This document shows, piece after piece, positions 1 to 9,091 of a stretch of DNA of 32,184 bases (positions are counted from its first letter, which is position 1; each line of letters opens with the position of its first letter). Under the pieces are notes generated by a model. The model ran no database searches and was not told where the DNA came from. It saw nothing but the letters and a program-made list of their open reading frames with translations. The position numbers and the translations under genes were made by a program. Source of the DNA: Nevskia soli (GTDB taxonomy: Bacteria; Pseudomonadota; Gammaproteobacteria; Nevskiales; Nevskiaceae); contig JAMFRN010000263.1 of assembly GCA_026224805.1 (NCBI GenBank), positions 1-32,184 on the forward strand. Reading direction: 5' to 3'.

Positions 1-619
1 CCAGGCGTACGTGCGGCAGATCGCTGTCCGCCCGCTCGATCAGGGTGCGGCGGATCTCCACATGCCAGGGCGTGCCGGCGGCCTGCCGCGCTCTCAGGGC
101 GATCACGCCGGTGGCGGCGCCGATAGTCATAGTGCCGATGGCGCGGTGCAGCAGCAGGCCCTCTTCCGGCGAAAAGCCATAGCGGCTCATGGCGCCGAGG
201 AACTGGTCGAGCACGTCGATCTCCACGTGCGGGCCGATGCTGCCCTTGAGGAACTCGCCGACCAGTTCCGGCTCGTGCATGAAGGACTCGAACATCTCCT
301 CGGCATAGCGCAGCGCCAGTTGCGACCAGTGCGCATGCTCCTGCTCCGGCAGGCGCCGGCTCAGAGTGAGCTGAAACGCGGACAGGCGCAGCAACTCGTT
401 GCGGTTGCGCACATAGCGGTAGATGGTGGCAACGTTGACACCGAGCTTGGCCGCCAACTGCTTGAAGCTGACCTTGTCCAGGCCGATCTCCAGCGCGGCG
501 GCGATGATCGCCTGGGTGCTGAGACTGGGTGGACGGCCGACGCGCGGCTGCGGCGCAGGCGGCGCCTTGGCCGGCATGACGGAGGACTTCAACGCCAGGT
601 TGGGTGCGCGCACAGGCAT
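1..619 (-). CDS. TetR/AcrR-family transcriptional regulator (C-terminus cut by window edge)
   Basis: About 206 residues are visible and the 3' end lies outside the window. The reading frame starts at an ATG (MPVRAPNLALKSS) with GGAG about 10 nt upstream; an internal Met 15 codons in is an alternative start. After a Pro/Ala-rich N-terminal tail, residues about 28-75 form a typical TetR DNA-binding domain: a helix (TQAIIAAALEIG), then KVSFKQLAAKLGV, then the recognition segment NVATIYRYVRNRNELL. The rest is a helical ligand-binding domain with no recognisable subfamily signature. It lies about 97 bp downstream of the P450 gene on the same strand, so it could be co-transcribed with it and control it, perhaps through the palindrome at 2167-2188. 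Family is certain from the HTH; ligand and target are inference. Confidence 0.88.
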   Translation of the reverse strand, partial: MPVRAPNLALKSSVMPAKAPPAPQPRVGRPPSLSTQAIIAAALEIGLDKVSFKQLAAKLGVNVATIYRYVRNRNELLRLSAFQLTLSRRLPEQEHAHWSQLALRYAEEMFESFMHEPELVGEFLKGSIGPHVEIDVLDQFLGAMSRYGFSPEEGLLLHRAIGTMTIGAATGVIALRARQAAGTPWHVEIRRTLIERADSDLPHVRL

Positions 620-716
620 GACCGACATTCTCCAACTGCTTATGTAGTGATTTCAGATACTTCCATGCAATATTTCATGTAGATCGCCAATCTCGCCCAG
701 GTTCACGAACAGGACT

Positions 717-2105
717 TTAGTGGCGGTAGCCCTTGACCCGGACCTTGAAGTTCATCGCCGGTCCCGGCGTCGGCGCGGTCTTGGTTTTCAGTACGTAACC
801 CGGCGATTCCAGTTCCAGGTCCAGCTTGTAAAACACCTGGGCCATGGTGATGGCGAGCAACACCTCGGCCAGGCTTTTGCCCAGGCAGGTGTGGTGGCCG
901 CGGCCATAGGGCGAATAAGTGCCGACCTGCATGTGCTCGGCGCGCGGCTTCTGGTAGCGGTCGATGTCGAAGCGTTCCGGCTCCGGATAGAACTCCTCCA
1001 TGAAGTGCGGCACGCTGGTGCCCAGGTAGATCAACTCGCCTTCCTTGATCTGGTGGCCGGCGAAGACGAAGTCCTTGTTGGCAGTGCGGATCTGCGCCAC
1101 CGCGATCGGATACAGGCGCATCGCTTCCATGATGGCGCCATTCAGCGCCGGCAGGCTCTTCATGAATTCCTCTTCGCTCACCGGTCCCTTGGCGAACAGC
1201 CCGTCCACTTCCTGTTGCACCCGGCGCAGCACCTCGGGATGCTTGAGCACGGCGTAGACGATGGCGGAGGTGGTGTTGGCCACGGTGTCGAGACCGGCGA
1301 CATAGGGGCCGGTCATCAGCATGATCAGGTCGCGCTCCGGGATCAGCTCCGGATTGACCTTGTGCGCTTCCATCACATCGTCGATCAGGGTTTTCTCGTC
1401 GTCCGGCTTCGGCACGCCACCGCGGGCGGCATCCTGCGCGCGATAGTCGGCCACCATCTTGCGGCCCAGCTCGAACATGCGCGCCTTGGCGCGCTTGTAC
1501 TCGGGCATCATCATCATGAATTGGGGCCGCTGCCGCGTCACCAGCACGTTGAGGATGTACAGGATGGTGGTGCGGATGTCCTTGACGTACTCGCGCGGCG
1601 TGCTGCCGGTGAGGACGATGCCGAGCTGGTCCACCACCAGGTACTGCATCGCCTCGACCACCGGCACCAGCGCGCCTGGCTTCCAGTCGCGCTCCAGCGT
1701 GCCGTTGGTGATGCCCAGCATCTCGTTGTAGCGGCCCTTGATCGATTCCTTGGAGAAGCCGCGCTTCATGATGCCGCGCAAATCCTTGTGCAGCTCGCCG
1801 TCGGTGGCGCTGAGCATCTTGGAGGCGCCGAATTCCTGCACCAGCGGCATCCAGGCCTCGCGCGAGCGCAGACATTCCTTGCCCTCGCGCGTACCCATGA
1901 AGTTGGCGGCCTCGGCGCCGGCGATGCAGGTATAGGTGTTGGCCAGCACCTTGACCCGAAACACCGCGCCGTATTCGCGGTAACAGCGGACGAAGAAGCG
2001 CGCGGGGTCCTTGGCGAAACCGAACAGGCTGCCCACCAGCGGCAGGCCGCGCACGTAAGGCGGGCGTGGCGCCTTCGCATCCACCGCGTTTTGCACTGCG
2101 CTCAT
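717..2105 (-). CDS. Cytochrome P450 monooxygenase
   Basis: A 462-residue soluble P450 with no N-terminal membrane anchor, so probably cytoplasmic and dependent on separate ferredoxin partners, which are not encoded here. Visible signatures are the I-helix oxygen-activation segment AGLDTVANTTS, the K-helix ExxR in EAMRLYP, and the haem-binding loop YSPYGRGHHTCLG with the thiolate Cys at about 407. The ATG at 2105 is chosen because GGAGG (2111-2115) lies 5 nt upstream; a TTG four codons earlier overlaps that Shine-Dalgarno and is unlikely. The substrate cannot be read from sequence. A ketosteroid-isomerase homologue elsewhere in the window makes a steroid or terpenoid substrate possible but unproven. 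The gene is followed on the same strand by a TetR regulator and preceded by a perfect palindrome that looks like an operator. Confidence 0.95.
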   Translation of the reverse strand: MSAVQNAVDAKAPRPPYVRGLPLVGSLFGFAKDPARFFVRCYREYGAVFRVKVLANTYTCIAGAEAANFMGTREGKECLRSREAWMPLVQEFGASKMLSATDGELHKDLRGIMKRGFSKESIKGRYNEMLGITNGTLERDWKPGALVPVVEAMQYLVVDQLGIVLTGSTPREYVKDIRTTILYILNVLVTRQRPQFMMMMPEYKRAKARMFELGRKMVADYRAQDAARGGVPKPDDEKTLIDDVMEAHKVNPELIPERDLIMLMTGPYVAGLDTVANTTSAIVYAVLKHPEVLRRVQQEVDGLFAKGPVSEEEFMKSLPALNGAIMEAMRLYPIAVAQIRTANKDFVFAGHQIKEGELIYLGTSVPHFMEEFYPEPERFDIDRYQKPRAEHMQVGTYSPYGRGHHTCLGKSLAEVLLAITMAQVFYKLDLELESPGYVLKTKTAPTPGPAMNFKVRVKGYRH

Positions 2106-2166
2106 GCTCTCCTCCAAACCTTCACCGGGACAGGCACCATGGTCCGTCGCTCTATTTCGACAATAT

Positions 2167-2188
2167 TTTTGCGATATCTATCGCAAAA
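2167..2188. promoter_or_regulatory. Perfect inverted repeat in P450 promoter region (putative operator)
   Basis: The arms TTTTGCGATA and TATCGCAAAA are exact reverse complements, 10 bp each with a 2-bp centre (TC). The site lies about 62 bp upstream of the P450 ATG in an AT-rich island between the hexosaminidase terminator and the P450. On the minus strand a -35-like TTTACA directly adjoins it. Size and symmetry suit a TetR dimer, and a TetR gene lies downstream of the P450. Assignment to that protein is inference. Confidence 0.6.
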
Positions 2189-2216
2189 TGTAAAGCGACT
2201 TAAGCCCCGGGCGAAG

Positions 2217-2249
2217 AAAAAAGCCGTTCCAGGCCTGCGGCGGGACGGC
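2217..2249 (-). terminator. Rho-independent terminator after the hexosaminidase gene
   Basis: On the minus strand, directly after the stop at 2255, GCCGTCC pairs with GGAACGGC (one bulged A) and is followed by six T residues. This separates the hexosaminidase from the P450 transcript. Confidence 0.7.
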
Positions 2250-2254
2250 GGAAA

Positions 2255-4588
2255 TCAGCTGCCGGGCAGCAATTGCACGGTATCGATCACCCATAGCGGA
2301 TCGGGTGCGCGGCGGCTGAAATACAGGCACAGGGCGTGGTCGCCGGTCTGCGGCGCAAAAGCGGCAGACAGGGTTTGTGGCCCTTGCGCGGCGGTATCCC
2401 GCCGCAATGGCACCCGCGCCAGCAGCGGACCGTCGCAGCCGTCGCGATGGATCTGCAGCTCGCCGTAGCGGCTGTGCGGCAGCCGCAACACCACGTCTCG
2501 CGCCTCCGCGCCCAGCTGGAAGTTGTATGGCAAACGGGCCAGACGCACCTGAATGCGCGCCAGGCCCTCCAGCGGCAAGGCGGCATAGATCCAGCACGGA
2601 TCTTCGATGTCCACCAGATACACATCCTGCGTACCGTCAGCATGCAGCGGGCCGCCGAGGCGCAGCGGCAGCTTGGCCGAACAGGTCTGCAGTTCGTCGC
2701 TATTGCGCAGCAGCAGGCTGGCGGCATCGATCCTGGCTTGGGTCACCGGCGCGATGGCCCGGCCATCGAGAAACGGCGCGGCCCGCAGCTGCAGCGGCAG
2801 CTGCACCGTCAGCGGAGCATGGTCAGTTGGCGCGGCAGCGTTGGGCTCGCTGCCATCCAGTGTGTAGTGGATGGCGCCGAAGCCGGTCTGGTTGGCCAGG
2901 GTAACGATGGCGTGATCGGGGTCGTGTGTGGGACGCGACTCGATCTGCACGGCGAATGCGCTGTCGGCATAAGCGATGCCGAGCGCCTGATAACGCGCCA
3001 GCTGTGGCACCAGGCGCCGCAGGAAGTTCTGCCAGTCATGCGTCGCGGCCGGCGACCAGGCGATTTCGGCAAGGGCGGCGATGCGCGGGAACACGGCATG
3101 TTCGACCCGCTGCGGGGTGCGCATATGCTCGGTCCAGACGTTGGCCTGCACGCCGATCACGTGCCGCGCCTGCGCGGTGTCCAGTTCCGCCGGCACCGGC
3201 TGGAGGCCGTAGACATCACTCAGGGTGGTGAGGCGCGGCCGCCCCGGCGGTTCGTCATGACCATTGCCCTGGAGATAGTCGAAGTACAGGGTGTCCGACG
3301 GCGACATGACCACATCTTGGCCGGCGCGGGCGGCGGCGATGGCTCCGGGACTGCCGCGCCAGGACATGACGGTGGCATCCGCCGGCAGGCCGGCATCGAC
3401 GATCTCGTCCCAGCCGACCAGCTTGCGGCCATGCGCGGCCAGCAGGGTTTGCAGGCGCTGCATGAAGTAGCCCTGTAGTGCATCCTCGCTGGCGATGCCG
3501 AGCCTGCGCATGCGCACCTGCACCCGCGGGGAAGCTTTCCACTGATCCTTGATCGCCTCGTCGCCGCCGACGTGGATGTACTGGCCGGGGAACAGCTCCA
3601 TCACCTCGCCCAGCACCTCATCGACGAAAGCGAAGGTGCGCTCGTCGACGTTGAGCAGGTAGGCATGCACGCCCCAGTCGGCCGACACCCGGGGATGATC
3701 GCCGCGCGAACCGAGCCAGGGATAGGCGGCGATGGCTGCCTGGGCGTGGCCAGGCATGTCGATCTCGGGGACGATGGTGACGTAGCGCTCGGCGGCATAG
3801 CGCACGATTTCGCGCACCTGCTCCTGGGTGTAGTAGCCGCCCGTTCTCGCGCCGCCCTCCGCCGGGGTGCTCCAGGCGCCGACTTCGGTCAGTCGCGGAT
3901 ATTTTTTGATCTCCAGGCGCCAGCCCTGGTCGTCGGTGAGATGCCAGTGCAGGGTGTTGAGCTTGTGCAGCGCCATCCAGTCGATCAGCTGTTTGACGAA
4001 TTCGGGCGGCATGAATTGCCGCGACACGTCCAGCATCAGGCCGCGCCAGGCGAAGCGCGGGCTGTCGACGATGTGCAGCGCCGGCACCGCCAGCGGCAGG
4101 CCCGCGCCGGATTGCGGCGTCAGCAACTGCCACAGCGTCACCGTGCCGTAGTACAGCCCCGCCGTTGCGCGGGCAGCAATGCGTATCCGCTGCGGCGACA
4201 CCTCCAGCTCGTAGCCCTCGTCGCCAACGCCACCGGCGCGCGGATCGATGGCCAGGACAATCGCCGCCCGCGCCGCGGCAGTCCCCTGCCCCGTCTCGAC
4301 GGTGAGCTTGAATCCCCGCGTGCGTTGCACATAGCCGGAGAGCAGGCCGCCGATGCGTTGCACCTCGGCGTTGTCGGCCGGCACCAGGATGGGCGTGTCG
4401 GCGCCCAGCATGAACACCCCTTCCCGCACCTCCAGCAATGCCGGCAGCGGCAGTAGCGGCAGCAGCGGTGCACTGTGCCGGGCCGGTGCGGCCTCGCTGA
4501 CCGGCTTCGACTGGCAGGCGGCGATGGCCAGCAGCGCGGCGCAGCAGACGACGACTGAAGAAGCTATGGGATGAAACCAGGATTTCAT
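2255..4588 (-). CDS. Beta-N-acetylhexosaminidase, GH20 lipoprotein
   Basis: 777 residues. It removes terminal beta-linked GlcNAc (or GalNAc) from chitooligosaccharides or similar glycans, probably in the periplasm or at the outer membrane. The N-terminus is a lipoprotein signal (MKSWFHPIASSVVVCCAALL, then AIAAC) with the lipobox Cys at 25. A GH20b-type alpha/beta domain follows (about 45-170), then the GH20 barrel opening with RFAWRGLMLDVSRQF. The catalytic pair is Asp343-Glu344 in YIHVGGDEA. After the barrel comes a short chitobiase C-terminal-type segment (IHYTLDGSEP), then about 140 residues resembling a CBM6-like beta-sandwich ending LWVIDTVQLLP. It lies downstream of a TonB-dependent receptor and its terminator, so it may be expressed by read-through or from its own weak promoter. 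No strong Shine-Dalgarno precedes the ATG. Confidence 0.96.
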   Translation of the reverse strand: MKSWFHPIASSVVVCCAALLAIAACQSKPVSEAAPARHSAPLLPLLPLPALLEVREGVFMLGADTPILVPADNAEVQRIGGLLSGYVQRTRGFKLTVETGQGTAAARAAIVLAIDPRAGGVGDEGYELEVSPQRIRIAARATAGLYYGTVTLWQLLTPQSGAGLPLAVPALHIVDSPRFAWRGLMLDVSRQFMPPEFVKQLIDWMALHKLNTLHWHLTDDQGWRLEIKKYPRLTEVGAWSTPAEGGARTGGYYTQEQVREIVRYAAERYVTIVPEIDMPGHAQAAIAAYPWLGSRGDHPRVSADWGVHAYLLNVDERTFAFVDEVLGEVMELFPGQYIHVGGDEAIKDQWKASPRVQVRMRRLGIASEDALQGYFMQRLQTLLAAHGRKLVGWDEIVDAGLPADATVMSWRGSPGAIAAARAGQDVVMSPSDTLYFDYLQGNGHDEPPGRPRLTTLSDVYGLQPVPAELDTAQARHVIGVQANVWTEHMRTPQRVEHAVFPRIAALAEIAWSPAATHDWQNFLRRLVPQLARYQALGIAYADSAFAVQIESRPTHDPDHAIVTLANQTGFGAIHYTLDGSEPNAAAPTDHAPLTVQLPLQLRAAPFLDGRAIAPVTQARIDAASLLLRNSDELQTCSAKLPLRLGGPLHADGTQDVYLVDIEDPCWIYAALPLEGLARIQVRLARLPYNFQLGAEARDVVLRLPHSRYGELQIHRDGCDGPLLARVPLRRDTAAQGPQTLSAAFAPQTGDHALCLYFSRRAPDPLWVIDTVQLLPGS

Positions 4589-4679
4589 GATGGGTCAGCG
4601 TAATGGAGACAAATGCGGCAAGCGAACCATGCCGTCGGTTCCCGGCGCTCATCGTCGTGCCGGGATCGGCCGCCACCAC

Positions 4680-4713
4680 AAAAAAAAGCGGGTCCGAAAC
4701 ATCCGGACCCGCT
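4680..4713 (-). terminator. Rho-independent terminator after the TonB-dependent receptor
   Basis: A perfect 10-bp stem (AGCGGGTCCG with CGGACCCGCT, 7-nt loop) lies 33 bp past the receptor stop. On the minus strand it is followed by eight T residues. It would make hexosaminidase expression lower than, or separate from, receptor expression. Confidence 0.93.
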
Positions 4714-4745
4714 CAAGCACCTTACCACTGTGGGAGAAACAGCGG

Positions 4746-7544
4746 TTACAGCTTCAGGCGCAACGTTGCAAGGAGCTCGCGGCCGCTCTTGTACCGGGCC
4801 GTGGGCAGGCTCGGGTCGGTCAGATACTGCTTGTAGGCGGAATCGAACAGGTTCAGGCCGTCGAACACGACCGCGATATTGCGGGTGATCTGGTACGAGG
4901 CCGTGGCATCCAGCTCGGTGTAGGCGTCGGTGTAGGTCGCCGGAGCGCCCGCCACGTAGCCGCCCGCCAGGTACTTGGCGCGCCAGTTGTAGGACACATT
5001 GGCCGCCAGCGGTCCCTTCTCGAAATACGGCGTGATGCTGACCGATTCCTTGGAGTTGTAGGGCAGATCGCCGCCGGTCTGGGTTGTGCCGTACGAGTAG
5101 GTGACGTTGCCGCGGATGCCGAAGCCGGTATCGCTGAACGGCTGCTGCAGGCTCACGGCGAAGCCGTCGACCGTGGCACGGCCGCCGTTCTGCGGACGGG
5201 TGACGCCGTATTCGCAGAAACCGGTGGTGGTGTTGCAGACATTGCCCGGCGCGGCCGCCGTCGTGGCGAACAGGGTCGGGTTGCTGTTGAACAGGCTGTT
5301 GAACTGCAGCTCTTCGCTGGTGCCCGACTCGATATAGTTGATCAGCTGCTTGTGGAAGAACGTGGTCGACAACAGCGACTCCGGCGCGTAGTACCACTCC
5401 GCGGCAAGGTTGAGGTTGATCGACTTGTACGGTTCCAGGTCGGCGTTGCCGCCGCTGCCGGTAAGCACAGTGTCGTTGAGGAACGTCGCCGGCGCCATCT
5501 GGTTGTACGGTGCGTAGGCGATCGCCTCGTACAGCGCGCCGCGCAGGACGGTTTGCGGCGTCAGGTTGTAGCTCAGGTTCAGCGCCGGCAGCGGATCGAT
5601 ATGAATGCTTTCCACAGTCGTGTAAGGGGCTGCGGTCGTCGGCCCTGGCGTGGCGCTGCCCAGTACAAAGGTCGAGCTGTTGGTGTCGGTGCGCACCACG
5701 CGCACGCCGATGTTGCCGCGCAGCTTGTCCTGGCTGAAGTTCAGCTGGGCATAGGCCGACTCGGTCGCCTGCGAAACGCCGAAGGTGTTGTTGTAGAACG
5801 TGGCGTAGTTGAAGTTGTTGTTGCTGTACAGGCCCGGCGTCGCCTGGATCCAGCTGTAGATCGCGCCAGGAGTGGTCGGCTGCACGTGGTTAACCGAGCC
5901 CGGCAGGAAGTTCATGCTGTCCACGCCGCGCAGGTTGGTCGGGCCGCCGGCGCCGACGTCGGCCAGCGAGATCGTATGCGTGCCGGAGCCGTCAGTGACG
6001 GTGGAGACGTTGTCGGCCCAGGAGTCGATCGTCTGGCCTTCATGGTGAATGGCGTAGCGCACGCCGACCAGCAACTGGTTGACGAAGCCGTCGAAGTCCT
6101 TGGTGAAATCAGCCTGTCCGAACAGGTCGCGCGCGCTGTACGGCTCCTGCGCATAGCTGCCGAAGCCTCCGCCCGAGAGCCAGTTGTGCGGATCCAGCGC
6201 GTTAGCCTGGCTGTCGAAGCTGTAGCCGCGGTTGATGTCCCAGGAGTAACCGCCGGTGTAGTTGGTCTCGATCGCCGCCTGGGTCAGCACGTTGTGCGAA
6301 TTGCTCATGCCGACCTGGCTGTACACCTTCCAGCCATCGCCCTTGTAGGTGCCGTGCAGATCGAAACCCTGGGTGGTGATCAGCGACTGGCGCGCATTGT
6401 TGTCGTAGGTGGTGTTGGCCCCCGGCGAGCAGCCCGGAGTAGTGGCGATATTGCAGGTGCCGGACGTTCCGCTGCTGACTACGCCGTTGCTGCCCACGTT
6501 CAGGCTGGTGATGCTCGGAGCCGCGTTGAGCATGAACGCGTACATCGAGCTGTTCAGGTTGTCGAGATGATCCTGCATCCAGATCAGGCCCGAGCCCAAC
6601 TCGATGTTGCTGGCAGGCTTGTACTGGAGATTGACGTTGAGACTGTCGCGCTTCTCGGTCTGCCGGAAGTCGGCGATGTTGATCTCGTTCGGCATCACAT
6701 CGTTGCCGCTCAGCTGGCCTGCGGCGATCGCGTTCTTGACGTAGGTATTGCTCTGCGCCACCGTCGACAGCGGCGTATAGCTGAAGATCTCCTCGCCCTG
6801 GCGGTCGGTGATCTCTTCGAAGTGCTGCAGGGCGACGTCGACGCCGAAGGTCCTGGCCGAATCGCGCCAGCTATAGAAGAGCGAAGTGTCGGGCCTCCCC
6901 TGGTTGACCATGTCGTTGTAGTTGACGCCGACCGAGGCGCGCACAGTATTGGCCGGCAGGTCCAGCGGCTGCACGGTATGCATCAGGATCGTGCCGCCGA
7001 GGCTGCCTTCGATCAGGCGCGCTTCCGGAGTCTTGTAGATCTCGACCGAGCCGAGGATTTCCGGCGGCAGCAGCGAGAAGTTGAAGCCGCGATTGGGGAT
7101 ATCGGCATAGCGCCACAGGGCCTGCGACAGCGGGTGGCCGTCGAGGAAGCTGAGGTTGAGACTGGGATCGAGGCCGTCGATCGACACGCGCTGGTCGGCG
7201 CCGAACAGATGGTCGAGCGTCACGCCCGGCATCTGCGCCAGGGCTTCGGCGGTGTTGGTCGCCGGCAGCTTGCCGATGTCCTCGGCGGTGATCACTTCGG
7301 TGATGGCATCGTTGTCGCGCTTGCGGTCGAGGGACTTTTTCAGGCTGGCGCGGATGCCGGTGACAGTCACTCCCTGCAGCTGTTTGGCCTGATCGCTGGA
7401 TGAGGTGCTGTCAGTCGCAGCCGGTGCCGGCGCGGGCGTTGGTGTTGGCGCGGGTGCCGACGCGGCGTCCTGCGCATAAACGCCGCTCGAAACCGCGAAA
7501 CAGGCGGCAATGCCGGCGATCAGTGCTTTCTTACGGTAAGGCAT
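4746..7544 (-). CDS. TonB-dependent outer-membrane receptor, probably for GlcNAc oligosaccharides
   Basis: 932 residues. The signal peptide is MPYRKKALIAGIAACFAVSS, cleaved near VYAQ|DAAS, followed by an Ala/Pro-rich linker. The TonB-box-like segment GVTVTGIRASLKKSLDRKRD and the plug (AITEVITAEDIGKLPATNTAEALAQMPGV, split here as one plug segment of about residues 70-100) are those of the TonB receptor subfamily used for carbohydrates in Xanthomonas- and Caulobacter-type bacteria. The remainder is a 22-strand-type barrel with long loops. The last residues are LRLKL, without the terminal aromatic residue most outer-membrane barrels carry. AAGGGGAG lies 8 nt before the ATG. Its position between the sugar kinase and the hexosaminidase suggests uptake of chitin- or peptidoglycan-derived oligosaccharides. 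The 159 bp upstream (7545-7703) is its own leader and I recognise no operator copy there. Confidence 0.93.
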   Translation of the reverse strand: MPYRKKALIAGIAACFAVSSGVYAQDAASAPAPTPTPAPAPAATDSTSSSDQAKQLQGVTVTGIRASLKKSLDRKRDNDAITEVITAEDIGKLPATNTAEALAQMPGVTLDHLFGADQRVSIDGLDPSLNLSFLDGHPLSQALWRYADIPNRGFNFSLLPPEILGSVEIYKTPEARLIEGSLGGTILMHTVQPLDLPANTVRASVGVNYNDMVNQGRPDTSLFYSWRDSARTFGVDVALQHFEEITDRQGEEIFSYTPLSTVAQSNTYVKNAIAAGQLSGNDVMPNEINIADFRQTEKRDSLNVNLQYKPASNIELGSGLIWMQDHLDNLNSSMYAFMLNAAPSITSLNVGSNGVVSSGTSGTCNIATTPGCSPGANTTYDNNARQSLITTQGFDLHGTYKGDGWKVYSQVGMSNSHNVLTQAAIETNYTGGYSWDINRGYSFDSQANALDPHNWLSGGGFGSYAQEPYSARDLFGQADFTKDFDGFVNQLLVGVRYAIHHEGQTIDSWADNVSTVTDGSGTHTISLADVGAGGPTNLRGVDSMNFLPGSVNHVQPTTPGAIYSWIQATPGLYSNNNFNYATFYNNTFGVSQATESAYAQLNFSQDKLRGNIGVRVVRTDTNSSTFVLGSATPGPTTAAPYTTVESIHIDPLPALNLSYNLTPQTVLRGALYEAIAYAPYNQMAPATFLNDTVLTGSGGNADLEPYKSINLNLAAEWYYAPESLLSTTFFHKQLINYIESGTSEELQFNSLFNSNPTLFATTAAAPGNVCNTTTGFCEYGVTRPQNGGRATVDGFAVSLQQPFSDTGFGIRGNVTYSYGTTQTGGDLPYNSKESVSITPYFEKGPLAANVSYNWRAKYLAGGYVAGAPATYTDAYTELDATASYQITRNIAVVFDGLNLFDSAYKQYLTDPSLPTARYKSGRELLATLRLKL

Positions 7545-7703
7545 GTCTTCTACTCCCCTTCGTGGCTATGGCTGCACCCCTGCGTGAGCGGCGAACGCGA
7601 CCGCCTTCCGACCGGATGCACATCTGCTATGGCATCTGCTGTGGCTCTCTCACATTCCCTAAAACATTCAACTCAAAACTTGATACGACACCCGACACTC
7701 CAC

Positions 7704-8759
7704 TCAACGCCCGCCAGCGCGTTCGGCTGCGCCTGCGTTTTCACCCGCTCCGCCCAGGTACCAGCTGGCCGCGCCGATCACGCCGATCTGGCCGTGTTCG
7801 ATCAGGCGCACCGGCACCCGCTCCAGCACCGGACGCATCTGCCCCTTGTCGAGGAAGCGCGCCTTGAAGGTGCTGTGCATCAGAAAGGACTGGATCTGCG
7901 GCAGGATGCCGCCGGCCAGGTAGACGCCGGCCTGGGCGCGATAGAGCATCACCAGATCGCCGACCACGCCGCCCATCAGGCCGCAGAACACCTCGAGCGC
8001 CTCGTGGGCCAGCGCGTCGTGGCCCTGCATCGCGGCATCGCTGATCGCCGCCGGGGCACGCAGCACCGGCGTGGCGCCGCGCAGCGCACAGATCGCGCCA
8101 TACAGATTGACCAGGCCGGGGCCGGACAGCAGCTGCTCCACCGGCACATGCGCCATGCCGCGGCGCAGCAGACGCAGGATTTCGATTTCGAGATCGGTGC
8201 CGGGGGCGAAGCTAGTCTGGCCGGCTTCGGTGGCCAGCACCACGGTGCCGCGGCCGGCGGGAATGCGCGCCGCCGCGCCAAGACCGGTGCCCGGGCCCAC
8301 TACCAGCACCGGCCCAGTGACGGTGGATTCGGCGGGACCGCTGAGCAGGACGGTGCCGGCGTTGTCGATGCAGGACACGCCGTACGCCACCGCTTCAAAG
8401 TCGTTGACCAGGGCCAGGCGACGCAGGCCGAGCGCATCGCGCATCTCGTCGATCGACACCGGCCAGGGCAGATTGGTGTTGATGACCCGGCCCGCCACGG
8501 CATAACCGGCGCAGGCCACGGCGCCTTCCTCGATGCCGCCGCCGGCCGCCGCGAGGAAATCGCGCAGGATGGCGGTCAGGCTGGGATAGTCGGCACAGAC
8601 ATACTTGCGGAACTGCTCGACCTGGACCGAGCCGGCATCGCCGCGGCGTGCGCTGACAATGGCGACGCGGGCATGGGTGCCGCCGACATCGGCGGCGACG
8701 AAGCGCTGGATGCCCGGCTGGGCGGCGGCTGTATCGATCTGGCTTGCGGCTTGACTCAA
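7704..8759 (-). CDS. glk: Glucokinase-family sugar kinase, probably acting on GlcNAc
   Basis: 351 residues of the bacterial glucokinase (Glk, ASKHA-fold) family. The phosphate-binding segment FVAADVGGTHARVAIV is at residues 20-35, the catalytic Asp lies in LALVNDFEAVAYG, and the second ATP loop is VVGPGTGLGAAARI. The start is a TTG: no ATG fits, and AAGGGGAG sits 7 nt before it. NagP-type loci import unphosphorylated GlcNAc and need a kinase to make GlcNAc-6-phosphate for NagA. In such loci a Glk-family enzyme (NagK-II type) often does this, so GlcNAc or glucosamine is as likely a substrate as glucose. It is transcribed divergently from nagP, and a LacI-type operator covers the -35 region of its promoter. 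Confidence 0.9.
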   Translation of the reverse strand: MSQAASQIDTAAAQPGIQRFVAADVGGTHARVAIVSARRGDAGSVQVEQFRKYVCADYPSLTAILRDFLAAAGGGIEEGAVACAGYAVAGRVINTNLPWPVSIDEMRDALGLRRLALVNDFEAVAYGVSCIDNAGTVLLSGPAESTVTGPVLVVGPGTGLGAAARIPAGRGTVVLATEAGQTSFAPGTDLEIEILRLLRRGMAHVPVEQLLSGPGLVNLYGAICALRGATPVLRAPAAISDAAMQGHDALAHEALEVFCGLMGGVVGDLVMLYRAQAGVYLAGGILPQIQSFLMHSTFKARFLDKGQMRPVLERVPVRLIEHGQIGVIGAASWYLGGAGENAGAAERAGGR

Positions 8760-8835
8760 ACCTGCACTCCCCTTCCATGAACAGCGAGTCTTTTGAACAC
8801 TGCGTCATCACCGACCGCGTGCTCTTGTTGAATCG

Positions 8836-8864
8836 AGTGTCTCTCCGAATGACAACGTTGTCAA
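8836..8864 (-). promoter_or_regulatory. Putative sigma-70 promoter of the sugar kinase
   Basis: On the minus strand a perfect -35 TTGACA (8864-8859) is followed after 17 bp by a poor -10 (GACACT, 8841-8836). The -35 hexamer lies inside the operator palindrome 8850-8863, so repressor binding would block polymerase. The weak -10 makes exact placement uncertain. Confidence 0.45.
8850..8863. promoter_or_regulatory. Perfect LacI-type operator TGACAACGTTGTCA
   Basis: A perfect 14-bp palindrome with the central CG step typical of LacI-family operators. It lies in the promoter of the sugar kinase. The LacI-family regulator encoded at 10626-11735 is the obvious binder. Confidence 0.8.
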
Positions 8865-9091
8865 GATGGAGTCCGCAAGACATTAAAACGGGTACTGCGG
8901 GGCATTTCAGGCAGGGCGGAGCCCACGTTATTTAGTAAGGGAATTGCCCTTTTACAATCATGGATTTATTGCCGTTATCTAAAAATCACCTGAATACAAA
9001 GGGTACTTGGCCAGCGCAACGAATCCGAGTGCTGGCCGCGCCATGCCGGCGCAAAACGGACAGCGATGGAGTGTAAAGTTGGAGACAACGA

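Noticed and set aside
720-2468. 582-codon plus-strand frame antisense to the P450
   Set aside because: His/Leu/Ala-rich shadow of a gene with clear haem-binding and I-helix motifs. It also runs through the terminator and palindrome.
4587-7403. 938-codon plus-strand frame antisense to the TonB-dependent receptor
   Set aside because: It is a high-GC shadow: the minus-strand frame has a signal peptide, a TonB box and a plug domain, while this one is Arg/Val/Ala-rich without motifs.
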